Of a DNA stretch of 64,000 nt, positions 8,603-16,698 are shown one piece after another. This DNA is from Streptomyces shenzhenensis (lineage in GTDB: Bacteria > Actinomycetota > Actinomycetes > Streptomycetales > Streptomycetaceae), in assembly GCF_021462265.1 (NCBI RefSeq), contig NZ_JAJONF010000010.1, positions 1 to 64,000 on the forward strand. The letters are read 5' to 3'. The notes under the pieces are model-generated. The model was not told the DNA's origin, did no database searches, and saw only the letters and a program-made list of their open reading frames with translations. The position numbers and the translations under genes are program-made. Each line of letters opens with the position of its first letter. The first letter of the stretch is position 1.

Positions 8603-8938
8603 CTAACCTTCCTCATCGGCAGGCCCATCCGCTGCAGGCGACTGCAGCTCGTCCGCGCGCAGGGTTTCCAGAATCGTCTGCAGGTTGATGTGCAGATCGA
8701 ACGGCACCAGCTCGTAGTACTTCAGGGCCTTGCCGTCGTCCGAGAGTTCAAGATGGCCGACGACCAGGCCGGCCTTCTCCAGACGCTCCAGATGCATGTA
8801 CAGCAGGGGGCGGGACATGCCCAGCTGCCGGGCCAGTTCGCTGACGTACATACGCCCGTCGGCAAGGCCTGCGATGGCCCGCAGCCGCTGGACATGCCCG
8901 ACGGCGGACAGGAAGGCCAGAAGCTCCTCGCTGGTCAA
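8603..8938 (-). CDS. ArsR-like winged-helix regulator of the ABC operon
   Basis: The product has about 111 residues dominated by a winged helix: VSELARQLGMSRPLLYMHLE is the helix-turn-helix and EKAGLVVGHLELSDDGKALKYYEL the wing. I choose the TTG start at 8938 because a GGGAGGTGGGG ribosome site lies 7 bp upstream. The in-frame ATG at 8968 would start inside the operator at 8965-8992, and the frame further up has no ribosome site. It is the first gene of a five-gene operon ending with the ABC permease. The perfect inverted repeat in front of it recurs before mmpL at 41.66 kb, so it probably represses both itself and the exporters until a ligand binds. Confidence 0.85.
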   Translation of the reverse strand: MTSEELLAFLSAVGHVQRLRAIAGLADGRMYVSELARQLGMSRPLLYMHLERLEKAGLVVGHLELSDDGKALKYYELVPFDLHINLQTILETLRADELQSPAADGPADEEG

Positions 8939-8964
8939 CGCCCCACCTCCCGCCGCCCCGGACT

Positions 8965-8992
8965 GCATGTGTAAGCCAAATCTTACACATGC
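8965..8992. promoter_or_regulatory. Operator of the ArsR-like/ABC operon
   Basis: GCATGTGTAAG and CTTACACATGC form perfect 11-bp arms around a 6-bp spacer. The site lies 27 bp upstream of the regulator start. The core TGTAAG-N6-CTTACA occurs again at 41655-41676 before the MmpL gene. Confidence 0.8.
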
Positions 8993-9003
8993 CAGAAACG
9001 CAG

Positions 9004-9663
9004 TCAATCAAGGGTCGGGGACACCACGCACGCCAGCACAAGTCCGTCCCGTACCAGCCACCGTCCCGCGAACTCCCGCGGTGCGGGGACGGGTTGCGAG
9101 GGGGCCGGGGACAGGACGTGCGCGTGCAGAGTGCCGTCGGGCGCGAGGGAGATCGCCGCCCCCTCGAAGCCGAGCCAGCTCTGTGTCGCGGGGAACCATG
9201 CCTTGTAGACGGCTTCCTTGGCGCAGAACAACAGCCGGTCCCAGTGCACTGCGGGGGTGTGGCGGGCCAGCCGGGTGACCTCCGAGGCCTCCTGCGGCAG
9301 CGCGATGTACTCCAGCACGCCGTCGGGCAGAGGCGCATGGGGCTCCGCGTCGATGCCCAGGGTGTGCACGTCGGACCGGTGCGCGGTGGCGGCGGCCCGG
9401 TATCCCGCACAGTGGGTCATGCTGCCGACGACGCCCTCGGGCCAGCGCGGGGCGCCCCGTGCGCCCGCTACCAGCGGCGCCGGTGCCAGGCCCAGCCCGC
9501 CCAGGGCCCGCCGGGCGCAGTGGCGCACCGTCGTGTACTCCCGGCGGCGCGGCTCGCCGACCTCTCCCAGGGCCGTCCGCTCCTCGGGGAACAGCCACGC
9601 GTCCGGCTCGTCCCCGAAGGACTCGGCGCTCATGACGGCCGCGGGAAGTATCTCGTCGATCAT
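9004..9663 (-). CDS. 4'-phosphopantetheinyl transferase (EntD/Npt type)
   Basis: The product has 219 residues. It carries the magnesium-binding motif TLGIDAEPHAPLP and the KEAVYKAW motif (FCAKEAVYKAWF) typical of EntD/Npt-type transferases. These enzymes move phosphopantetheine from coenzyme A to the serine of carrier domains, so it should activate the NRPS and PKS carrier proteins of this cluster. The gene follows the antiporter gene by 23 bp. The ATG at 9663 gives the usual N-terminus (MIDEILPAAV). The cytoplasmic location is assumed. Confidence 0.92.
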   Translation of the reverse strand: MIDEILPAAVMSAESFGDEPDAWLFPEERTALGEVGEPRRREYTTVRHCARRALGGLGLAPAPLVAGARGAPRWPEGVVGSMTHCAGYRAAATAHRSDVHTLGIDAEPHAPLPDGVLEYIALPQEASEVTRLARHTPAVHWDRLLFCAKEAVYKAWFPATQSWLGFEGAAISLAPDGTLHAHVLSPAPSQPVPAPREFAGRWLVRDGLVLACVVSPTLD

Positions 9664-9686
9664 GCGAGCCGCCTGCCGCCGAGGTG

Positions 9687-11105
9687 TCAGTGGGACAGGG
9701 AGGAGCGCTCGGGTGCGCCTTTCGCGGCCACGCCGTCCTGCTCGGGCTCGCACGGCGAGGGCGCGGGCTCGACGCCCTCCGGCCCGATCAGCCGGAGCAG
9801 CGGCCTCGTCAGGATCGTCGTGACCAGCGCGATGATGGTGAGGATGCTGAGCAGGCGCTGGTCGATGACACCTGCCTGGTAGCCGATCTGCAGGATGACG
9901 AGTTCCGTCAGACCGCGGGCGTTGAGCAGCACTCCGAGCGTGAGGGCCGGCCGCGGGCGCATGCCGGTGAGGACGGCGCTCAGCGCGGGGCCGCACACCT
10001 TGGTGACGACGGCCAGGACCAGCAGGGTGGCGATGGCCAGCACCGAGGAACGGTCGAAGCGCAAGGACCCGAGATCGATGGTGAGCCCGAATCCGAAGAA
10101 GAAGAACGGGAGCAGCACGTTCTTGGACGTGCTCGACAGCCGGTCCGCCACCCGCGCCGTGCGGGCGTTGCCGGTGGGCCAGGCCAGTCCGGCCAGCAGG
10201 GCCCCGATCAATTGGTGCACGCCGACGACCGTGGTGAGAGTGGCCGTCGCGGCGATACCTCCCGCCAGCAGAAGCATGAGTGTGGCGTCGCCCTCGGCGC
10301 CCTCGCCGACCGCCTGACGGGACCGGGCCCAGCGGGCCAGCCCGCGGCGCAGCGGGCCGAGGAAGACGATGGTCAGGGCGGCGGCGAACAGGCCGTTCCA
10401 GAGCACGCCCGTGGGGCTGCTGCCGTGCACCACCGCCAGGATCGCGGTGAGCACCGACCACACCACGCCGTCCCCGAGCGCGGAGGCGAATAGGCTCAAC
10501 TGCCCCTGATGTGTGCGGGTGAGCCGCAGATCGGTGAGGATCCGGGCCAGTACGGGCAGCGCGGTGACGCTCAGTGCGCATCCCACGAACAGGACGAAGG
10601 CCGCCGGGTGGCCCGCCCGTCCCGCGAAGTCCTGGACGAGGGGCACGGCGGCCGCGGTGCCGGCCGCGAACGGGATCAGCAGCGAGGCCTGGCTCACCAT
10701 CAGCACCTGCGGTCCGATGCCTCGCAGCGACATTCCGGTCAGTTCGCGGCCCACCCCGAACATGAAGAACACCAGGCCGATCTGAGCCAGCCCGTCGAGC
10801 ATCGGCAGGTTGTCCGCCGGGAACAGCCAGTCCTTCGCGCCGGGTGCGAACCGTCCCAGCACGGTCGGCCCCATGGCCAGGCCCACGCAGATCTCGCCGA
10901 TCACCCGCGGCTGTCCCAGCCGGTCCGCCAGCCATCCGCCCACGAAGACGGCCGACAGGATGGCCGCGACCGCGAGGAAGAAATGACCGCCCCTGTCCAG
11001 CCGTGCCGCCTCGTGCACCGCCGCCCCGGCCGACGACTTCGACGTGGCGACCGCCACCGCGGCCCACACGATCACCGCCAGTGGCAGCACGACCATGGCG
11101 ATCAT
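9687..11105 (-). CDS. CPA2-type cation/proton antiporter (Kef-like)
   Basis: The product has about 472 residues with twelve to thirteen hydrophobic segments and the Na+/H+ exchanger family pattern, including ADRLGQPRVIGEICVGLAMGP near residue 60 and ALSVTALPVLARIL in the middle. The C-terminal RCK domain of full Kef proteins is absent. Such antiporters sit next to many Streptomyces antibiotic clusters and may provide ion homeostasis, export or resistance. The ATG at 11105 has AGAGGG 6 bp upstream; a GTG at 11135 with GGGGGA is an equal alternative that would add ten residues. It probably shares a transcript with the thioesterase and the transferase genes. Confidence 0.88.
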   Translation of the reverse strand: MIAMVVLPLAVIVWAAVAVATSKSSAGAAVHEAARLDRGGHFFLAVAAILSAVFVGGWLADRLGQPRVIGEICVGLAMGPTVLGRFAPGAKDWLFPADNLPMLDGLAQIGLVFFMFGVGRELTGMSLRGIGPQVLMVSQASLLIPFAAGTAAAVPLVQDFAGRAGHPAAFVLFVGCALSVTALPVLARILTDLRLTRTHQGQLSLFASALGDGVVWSVLTAILAVVHGSSPTGVLWNGLFAAALTIVFLGPLRRGLARWARSRQAVGEGAEGDATLMLLLAGGIAATATLTTVVGVHQLIGALLAGLAWPTGNARTARVADRLSSTSKNVLLPFFFFGFGLTIDLGSLRFDRSSVLAIATLLVLAVVTKVCGPALSAVLTGMRPRPALTLGVLLNARGLTELVILQIGYQAGVIDQRLLSILTIIALVTTILTRPLLRLIGPEGVEPAPSPCEPEQDGVAAKGAPERSSLSH

Positions 11106-11215
11106 GGCAGCCCTCTGCCCGTTTCGGCCCCGCACTTGCGTCCCCCAGTGATCGAGCTTCTTCGAATCGAGGCCGGCCGGAAGACCGGCACCCGCCCTTC
11201 GGCTGCCGGACCGGC

Positions 11216-11956
11216 CTACCGGCTCGGTGTCTCACCCCGCTCGGCGCACACCTCCCGCACCAGCTCGTACGGCGGCGAGTCCGCGAGGTAGAAGTGCCCG
11301 CCCGGCACCATCCGCTGCTGGTACGGCCCCTCGGTCACCTGTGCCCACTGGGCCACCTGCTCCGCCGTCACCCGGGGATCGCTCGCCCCCGCCACGGCCG
11401 TGACAGGGCAGCCGAGCAGTGCACCCGCGCGGTGTTCGTAGCTGCCCAGCATCCGGAAGTCGGCCTGGACGTACGGCAGTATCAGTTCACGGAACATCGG
11501 GTGGTCGAGCAGTTCGGTGTCGGTACCGCCCAGCTGCTGGAGCGCCGCGATGACGCTCTCTTCGTTCTCCCCGGCCGCCCAGGCGTCTCGCCGTACCAGA
11601 TGGCCGGCGCGGGCACCCGACACGATCAGCTGCGACAGCACGGCCCCTTCGGCCTCCAGCGCCCTGGCCGTCTCGTACGCCACCACCGCGCCCATGCTGT
11701 GTCCGAAGAGCGCGGTGGGCCGGTCCGTCAGCGGCTTGACGGCCTCGGCGATCTCGCCCGCCATCGCCACCAGGTCGGTGGCCGTCGGCTCACCGAACCG
11801 GTCGGCCCGACCCGGGTAGCAGACCGCGTGCACCTCGAACTCGGGCAGCCCCTTGCGCCAGTCCCGGAAGAAGTACGACGACCCGCCGGCATGCGGGAAG
11901 CAGACCAGCCGCTTCGCGGCGAACGGCCGGGGTTCGCTGCATTCCGTCCAGGACAT
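11216..11956 (-). CDS. Type II thioesterase (editing)
   Basis: The product has 246 residues with the type II thioesterase layout: LVCFPHAGGSSYFF near residue 17, nucleophile motif GHSMGA near residue 92, the acid in ASDPRV near residue 190, and the histidine in PGGHFYL near residue 222. These enzymes hydrolyse misloaded acyl or aminoacyl groups from NRPS/PKS carrier proteins. The ATG at 11956 has an excellent AGGAGG site 6 bp upstream. A SARP-type promoter lies 60-90 bp upstream, so it should be co-induced with the NRPS genes. Confidence 0.94.
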   Translation of the reverse strand: MSWTECSEPRPFAAKRLVCFPHAGGSSYFFRDWRKGLPEFEVHAVCYPGRADRFGEPTATDLVAMAGEIAEAVKPLTDRPTALFGHSMGAVVAYETARALEAEGAVLSQLIVSGARAGHLVRRDAWAAGENEESVIAALQQLGGTDTELLDHPMFRELILPYVQADFRMLGSYEHRAGALLGCPVTAVAGASDPRVTAEQVAQWAQVTEGPYQQRMVPGGHFYLADSPPYELVREVCAERGETPSR

Positions 11957-12015
11957 CAAGAGCCTCCTGCTCGCCGCCGGCCGACCACGTTCGGCACCTC
12001 CGCGGATCCGGCCCC

Positions 12016-12048
12016 AGTACACCAACCGGCCACTGACAACCAGCTGAC
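12016..12048 (-). promoter_or_regulatory. SARP-type promoter of the thioesterase operon (site A)
   Basis: Two CTGAC elements (12033-12037 and 12044-12048) are exactly 11 bp apart. On the coding strand they read GTCAGCT-N4-GTCAGTG. A candidate -10 TGTACT (12021-12016) begins 9 bp after the second heptamer. This is the weakest of the five sites. Confidence 0.6.
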
Positions 12049-12083
12049 AGCAGGTTCCGCCACGGCCCCCGGGGGCCGGTGCA

Positions 12084-12923
12084 TCAGACCCCGGCCGAGG
12101 ACGGCACGGGCTTCGGGCCGCGTACCTGGCCCGCGGCGACCGTCATGCCGTCCAGAAGGGCCAGCCCGAGCGGGGTCACCGAGTGCAGCACGGTGTTGCG
12201 CACCCGCCGGGTGGTGATCAGCCCGGACTCGCGCAGTACGGAGGCGTGCTGGCTGGCGCAGGGTGCCGAGACGCCGAGACGGTCGGCGAGTTGGCTGGTG
12301 GTGCGTGAGACCCGCAGCTCGCGCAGGGCCGCCGCCCTGGTCTGGCCGACCAGGGCGGCCAGTGCCTGGGACGGGAGACTGACGTCGTCCCACAGCAGGG
12401 CGGACTGCTCCACGCTCGGCGGCGCGGAGAAGACCAGGACGGGCTGGCCGCGCTGCTCGTCGGCGCGGAAGAGCCGGGCGGGGCGGTGGGCGAGGAACAC
12501 GGAGGGGCTGAGCACCAGGCCCTTTCCGCCGAGACGTACATCGCTGTCGGGGCCGTCGTGCAGTTCCAGCACCTGACCGTTCCAGAGCGCCCGTCGTCCC
12601 AGCCCGGCGAGCAGCTGCTCGACACCACCCGCCATGACCATCCGCCCGCGGGCGTCGCACTCGGCCTCGTAGTGGGCCAGCACCCGGCTCCAGTAAGGGG
12701 CCACCGCAGCCCGCCAGAAATCGCCCGGGGCCAACGCGGACGCCGACTCGTGGCCCGATTTCGCGCACAGCCTCGCATAGACCTGGCGCTGCCATCGCGC
12801 ATAGATGGTGCCGACGCCACGCGTGAACAGTTCTCGAGCCAGTCGCGACTCTATTTCTGGTCCCGCGGTGGACTGCAGTCGTGTTCGCGCCAGGTCGGCT
12901 GTCGTGAAATGAATTCGCTGCAT
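12084..12923 (-). CDS. ArsR/helix-turn-helix transcriptional regulator
   Basis: The product has 279 residues. The C-terminal third is a winged helix of ArsR type: TSQLADRLGVSAPCASQHAS is the helix-turn-helix and ESGLITTRRVRNTVLHSVTPLG the wing. The N-terminal 190 residues are typical of the longer actinobacterial ArsR-like regulators with an extra ligand-binding region. It is separated from its neighbours by 127 bp and 98 bp and likely has its own promoter, but I found no clear inverted repeat in front of it. Its target is unknown; the flanking thioesterase and exporter ATPase genes are candidates. Confidence 0.85.
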   Translation of the reverse strand: MQRIHFTTADLARTRLQSTAGPEIESRLARELFTRGVGTIYARWQRQVYARLCAKSGHESASALAPGDFWRAAVAPYWSRVLAHYEAECDARGRMVMAGGVEQLLAGLGRRALWNGQVLELHDGPDSDVRLGGKGLVLSPSVFLAHRPARLFRADEQRGQPVLVFSAPPSVEQSALLWDDVSLPSQALAALVGQTRAAALRELRVSRTTSQLADRLGVSAPCASQHASVLRESGLITTRRVRNTVLHSVTPLGLALLDGMTVAAGQVRGPKPVPSSAGV

Positions 12924-13021
12924 GGCAATACCCCCGTGTCGTGCAGGACTTCAGTCATGTATCCACCCCCCACCGGTCGGCCGATGGGCGAATGATGTGC
13001 GTGCGGTCGTGTGCGGCCGAA

Positions 13022-13960
13022 TCAGTCCGATCGTCCGGTGAGTCGGACAAACGCGTCGTCGAGTGTGGGGCGACGCACGGCGAAGTCCACGACGGTCACC
13101 CCGGCCTTTTCCAAGGCCGTCGCGGCAGCGGCGATACTGCCCATGCCGGCATCGAGCGGGAGGGAGATGACGCCCTCGTCCCGGCCCACTGCCGGGTCGT
13201 CGAACGCGTTGGTCCGCAGGGCCGCCAGGGCGTCGGCGACGGCACCGTGGCCCGCCACCCGGATCTCCAGCCGGTCCGGTCCGACAGATCGCTTCAACTC
13301 GTCCGGGGTACCCTCGGCGACGACCCGTCCGGTGTCGACGACGGCGATACGGTCGGCGAGGAAGTCCGCCTCTTCCAGATACTGGGTGGTCAGCAGGACC
13401 GTCATGCCGTCGGCCACCAGATCGCGCACGGCGGTCCACAGCGACATGCGGCTCACCGGATCCAGGCCGGTGGTCGGTTCGTCGAGGAAGAGCACCGAGG
13501 GCGACGCGACCAGACAGGCCGCGAGGTCGAGTCGGCGCCGCATGCCGCCGGAGTAGGTCTGGACGGGCCGGTCGGCGGCGCCGGTCAGGTCGAACTGGTC
13601 CAGCAGCTGCCCGGCCCGGCGACGGGCGCCGCGTCGGCCGAGGTGCAGCAGCACACCGATGAGGGTGAGGTTCTCGCGTCCGGTGAGCAGCCCGTCCACG
13701 GCCGCGTACTGGCCGGCCAGGCCGATCCGACGGCGGACCTCCGCGGGTCGGCGGACGACATCGAATCCGGCCACTTCGGCGTGGCCGCCGTCCGGTTCGA
13801 GCAGGGTGCTGAGGACACGTACGGTGGTTGTCTTGCCTGCTCCGTTGGGGCCGAGCAGGCCGAGAACGGAGCCCTCCACGACGCTGAGGTCGACGCCGTC
13901 GAGGGCCTGGTGGCCCTTGAATCGCTTGCGCAGGCCTTCGGCCCGGATCGCGGTCTTCAC
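13022..13960 (-). CDS. Antibiotic-export ABC ATPase, DrrA-like
   Basis: The product has 312 residues: Walker A GPNGAGKTT near residue 38, signature YSGGMRRRLDLA, Walker B VLFLDEPTTGLDP, and the C-terminal extension with the PTLDDAFVRLTGR motif typical of DrrA-family drug exporters. Its membrane partner is most likely the DrrB-like permease encoded at 20148-20963, in the next operon. The GTG at 13960 is chosen since upstream codons overlap the mbtH gene; the ribosome site is weak, suggesting coupling to mbtH translation. The transporter likely exports the peptide product. Confidence 0.92.
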   Translation of the reverse strand: MKTAIRAEGLRKRFKGHQALDGVDLSVVEGSVLGLLGPNGAGKTTTVRVLSTLLEPDGGHAEVAGFDVVRRPAEVRRRIGLAGQYAAVDGLLTGRENLTLIGVLLHLGRRGARRRAGQLLDQFDLTGAADRPVQTYSGGMRRRLDLAACLVASPSVLFLDEPTTGLDPVSRMSLWTAVRDLVADGMTVLLTTQYLEEADFLADRIAVVDTGRVVAEGTPDELKRSVGPDRLEIRVAGHGAVADALAALRTNAFDDPAVGRDEGVISLPLDAGMGSIAAAATALEKAGVTVVDFAVRRPTLDDAFVRLTGRSD

Positions 13961-13988
13961 GGGTCTCGGCGGTGTCCGCGACGCCGGA

Positions 13989-14207
13989 TCAGGCGCCGAG
14001 GCCCTCGGCGGGCTCGCGGAGGCTTCTGGGCCGCATGTCGGTCCAGTGTGCCTCCACATGGGCCAGGGCGGCCTCTCGGGTGCCTTCGCCCAGCGACACC
14101 GTCCACCCGTCGGGCACCGCGGCGAAGGCGGGCCACACACTGAACTGGTCCTCGTCGTTGACGAGTACGAGGAACGTGCCGTCCTGGTCGTCAAAGGGGT
14201 TCGTCAC
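13989..14207 (-). CDS. MbtH-like protein
   Basis: The product has 72 residues with the diagnostic MbtH sequence: NPFDD near the start, FLVLVNDEDQFSVWP and VPDGW, and the closing segment HWTDMRPRSLRE. MbtH proteins bind adenylation domains and are required for activity or solubility of many of them. The GTG at 14207 has GGAG 8 bp upstream. It is the first gene after SARP site B and is followed by the export ATPase gene. Confidence 0.97.
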   Translation of the reverse strand: MTNPFDDQDGTFLVLVNDEDQFSVWPAFAAVPDGWTVSLGEGTREAALAHVEAHWTDMRPRSLREPAEGLGA

Positions 14208-14268
14208 TTAGTGCTCTCCAAGTCTGAGGAATTCAGGGACCAAGGCCGTGGCGGGCCCCGATACGAAC

Positions 14269-14300
14269 ATCGTGTCGAGGCCCGCTGACACGGCACTGAC
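14269..14300 (-). promoter_or_regulatory. SARP-type promoter of the mbtH operon (site B)
   Basis: CTGAC elements at 14285-14289 and 14296-14300 are 11 bp apart; the coding strand reads GTCAGTG-N4-GTCAGCG. After 8 bp comes CACGAT (14274-14269) as -10. The spacing is identical to sites C, D and E. Confidence 0.75.
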
Positions 14301-14321
14301 CGCTACCCGAAACCGGGGGGG

Positions 14322-14573
14322 TCAGGCGGGAGTGGCCGCCCGACGGGACTCCACGAAGCGCACGACGTGGTTCACCGTGCGGAAGTTCTCGATGTCGAGG
14401 TCGGTGGGGTGCACCGCGATGTCGAAGGTCCGCTCGACCCACATCACGAGCTGCACGGCGAACAGTGAGCTGACGCTGCCCGTGGCGAAGATGTCGTGGT
14501 CGTCACCGAGTTCGGTGTCCCGGACGTGCTCGCCGATGAAGGTGCGCACGATCTTGGCGATGTCGTCAGTCAT
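14322..14573 (-). CDS. FkbJ-like acyl carrier protein
   Basis: The product has 83 residues. The modification site lies in ATGSVSSLFAVQLV, where the serine before LFAVQL corresponds to the pantetheinylated serine. The ATG-V-(S/N)-SLFA-QLV form, rather than the usual GxDSL, is characteristic of FkbJ-type carriers used to build methoxymalonyl-, hydroxymalonyl- or aminomalonyl-ACP extender units. Its start overlaps the stop of the dehydrogenase gene (TGATG). The context (acyl-CoA dehydrogenase, hydroxyacyl dehydrogenase, aaRS-like ligase) says that an amino acid is loaded on it and oxidised. Confidence 0.88.
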   Translation of the reverse strand: MTDDIAKIVRTFIGEHVRDTELGDDHDIFATGSVSSLFAVQLVMWVERTFDIAVHPTDLDIENFRTVNHVVRFVESRRAATPA

Positions 14574-15469
14574 CAGGCCTCTGCCTTCTTCCCGGTGGTG
14601 ACCGGCTCGTACGAATAGAAACCATGACCGCTCTTGCGGCCCAGGCGGCCCGCGGCGACGAGTTTGCGCAGCAGCGGCGCCGGAGCGAACTTGGGGTCGT
14701 TGAAGTTGTCCAGAAGGACCTCCAGCGAGTACATGACGGTGTCCAGGCCGATCAGGTCCGCGGTCTCCAGCGGACCCATCTGGTGGCCCAGGCACTGCCG
14801 GAAGAGCCGGTCGATGTCGCCGGCCTGCGCCACGTTGTCCTGCAGCAGCAGGATCGCCTCGTTGACGCTGAGCATGGCGACGCGGTTCGTGACGAAGCCC
14901 GAGGAGTCCTCGACCACCACGATGTCCTGGCCGACGGCGCGGAACAGCCCACGAGTGACCTCGATCGTCTCCGGCGAGGTGTGGAAGCCGCGGATCACCT
15001 CGACGAGCTTCTTCAGCGGCACGGGGTTCATCAGATGGGTGCCGACGACCCGGTCCGGACGGCCGGTGACCGATGCCATCCGGGTGATGGGGATGGCCGA
15101 GGTGTTCACGCCGAACACACAGTGCTGCGGCGCGACCGCGTCCATCTCGCGGTACAGCTTCTCCTTGATCTGCCAGTTCTCCGTCACGTTCTCCACGACG
15201 AAGTCGGCGTCCGCGAGCCCGTCCAGACCGGTGCGGAACTCGATCCGGGAGAGCACCTCGTCGGGGGTGCTCTTGGCCAGCTCGCGGTCGAGCATCGCGT
15301 ACAGCCGGGCGTTCTCCCCGATCAGGTCACGGGCCCGGGAGAGGGCGGCGTCGGTGGTGTCCACGAGCACCACGGAGAAGCCCGCCGCGGCGAAGGCGTG
15401 GGCACCGCCGACGCCCATCGTGCCGGCGCCCAGGACGGCCACGCGCCGGATCTGGCTGGTATCAGTCAT
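14573..15469 (-). CDS. 3-hydroxyacyl dehydrogenase, FkbK/ZmaG-like
   Basis: The product has 298 residues. The N-terminal Rossmann motif is GAGTMGVGGA (residues 14-23), followed by the hydroxyacyl-CoA dehydrogenase patterns VVENVTENWQIK, NTSAIPITRMAS and GTHLMNPVPLKKLVEV, with the closing GLDTVMYSLEVL and GRKSGHGFYSY. In extender-unit pathways such enzymes oxidise the hydroxyl of a carrier-bound glyceryl or seryl group to an aldehyde. Here a carrier-bound serine is the likely substrate. The start overlaps the ligase stop (ATGA) and the stop overlaps the carrier protein start, so stoichiometric expression is expected. Confidence 0.9.
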   Translation of the reverse strand: MTDTSQIRRVAVLGAGTMGVGGAHAFAAAGFSVVLVDTTDAALSRARDLIGENARLYAMLDRELAKSTPDEVLSRIEFRTGLDGLADADFVVENVTENWQIKEKLYREMDAVAPQHCVFGVNTSAIPITRMASVTGRPDRVVGTHLMNPVPLKKLVEVIRGFHTSPETIEVTRGLFRAVGQDIVVVEDSSGFVTNRVAMLSVNEAILLLQDNVAQAGDIDRLFRQCLGHQMGPLETADLIGLDTVMYSLEVLLDNFNDPKFAPAPLLRKLVAAGRLGRKSGHGFYSYEPVTTGKKAEA

Positions 15470-16683
15470 CGCTTTCCCTTGCCCGGTCGAGGTGTGGTGC
15501 GGCACCGCTCGGCAAGCGGGGCCGGCCAGTCGGCGACGTCCCATCCGTACTGGCAGAGCACGGCGTAGGTGAACCGCTCCAGGCCGAATCCGACGCAGGC
15601 GGAGTACACCGTGGCGCCGTCGGATCCCTTGATGCCGAAGGCGTCGCCGAAGTGCTTTTCGTGCAGGTTGAACGAGCCGATCGAGATGCTGTCCCCGGGG
15701 CCGACGTCCAGATGGAGTTCGTGCTTGAGTTCCAGCAGACGTTGCGAGGAGACCTGGGCCGCGGTCGCCGCTCCGGCGAAGAAGGGGTCGCTCGCCACCT
15801 CGACCCGGCCGGCCAGGTCGAGCTGTTCGACCAGCTCGACGGCGCGCCGGCGGAACCGGTCGCGGGCCTCGCGGACGAACTCGGCGGTGCCCAGGAAGAC
15901 GGTCTCGCGGATGGTGAAGTCGGACAGCCGCTCCAGGGTCCGGTGGTAGCGGGACTCGTGCCGGAAGGAGCCGCCCCTGGCGGTCACGACCGTGTTCTCG
16001 TCGGGAAGGGTGCTCCCGGCGAACTGGTCGAAGGTGTGGTAGCACATCGTGGGCGGCAGGCACCGGTCCACCGGTGCGCAGCGGTGCAGCACCCGGTCGC
16101 CGATGGTGTCCCGCGCCCCGACCTCCTCGGCGAAGGCCCGGTAGGTGTCGACGTCTCCGTCGAGCCGGGCGGCGAACATCATGTGCTGCGGAAAGGAGGA
16201 GAGGTATCCGCTGCGGTGCAGCGCGGTGATCGGCAGCAGGGTCGGGTAGCGGTACTCGTGGGCCTCGAACTCCTCGCGGATGATGTCCCGCAGGAGTCCG
16301 TCGAGCGCGTCGAGCGCGGCCAGTGCCGGGGCTCCCAGCGCCACCTGGCCGGGCCCGATCTCGTGCACCACGCCGTCCGCCAGCAGCCCGTCGAAGGTGC
16401 CGGCGCGCGGGGTGCGGTCCGTGGCGGAGCGCCACAGCACCTTGGGCGGGGTGGGCAGTTGAGGGCGCACCTCGGTGTCGACGACGTGCCGGAGCTTCTT
16501 GCCCAGGGCCTCCGCGTCGACCGGATACCCGGTGGTCACCTCGACCGCGTCGACCGCGTCGCCGTCGCCGGGGACGAGCCGGAAGCCGGTGATGGCCTCG
16601 GAGATGTAGTAGACGCGCCGGTTGAGTTCGTCGAGGTGGGCCCCCGAGACCGGTTCGTCGAGGGCGAGTCGGTAGGAGTGCAT
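15466..16683 (-). CDS. Seryl-tRNA-synthetase-like amino acid:carrier-protein ligase
   Basis: The product has 405 residues and is a class II aminoacyl-tRNA-synthetase core without a tRNA-binding arm. Motif 2 is visible in FRHESRYHRTLERL and motif 3 in ACVGFGLERFTYAV. Truncated seryl-tRNA-synthetase homologues of this kind activate an amino acid as adenylate and load it on a free carrier protein. The gene is coupled to the dehydrogenase and FkbJ-like carrier genes, so I infer loading of serine (or glycine/alanine) onto that carrier. The substrate cannot be read from sequence by eye. Confidence 0.85.
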   Translation of the reverse strand: MHSYRLALDEPVSGAHLDELNRRVYYISEAITGFRLVPGDGDAVDAVEVTTGYPVDAEALGKKLRHVVDTEVRPQLPTPPKVLWRSATDRTPRAGTFDGLLADGVVHEIGPGQVALGAPALAALDALDGLLRDIIREEFEAHEYRYPTLLPITALHRSGYLSSFPQHMMFAARLDGDVDTYRAFAEEVGARDTIGDRVLHRCAPVDRCLPPTMCYHTFDQFAGSTLPDENTVVTARGGSFRHESRYHRTLERLSDFTIRETVFLGTAEFVREARDRFRRRAVELVEQLDLAGRVEVASDPFFAGAATAAQVSSQRLLELKHELHLDVGPGDSISIGSFNLHEKHFGDAFGIKGSDGATVYSACVGFGLERFTYAVLCQYGWDVADWPAPLAERCRTTPRPGKGKR

Positions 16684-16698
16684 GTCGGCCTCTCGTCC

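Noticed and set aside
9664..11235. Upstream extension of the phosphopantetheinyl transferase frame
   Set aside because: The added residues are Arg/Gly-rich shadow of the antiporter gene. The transferase starts normally at 9663.
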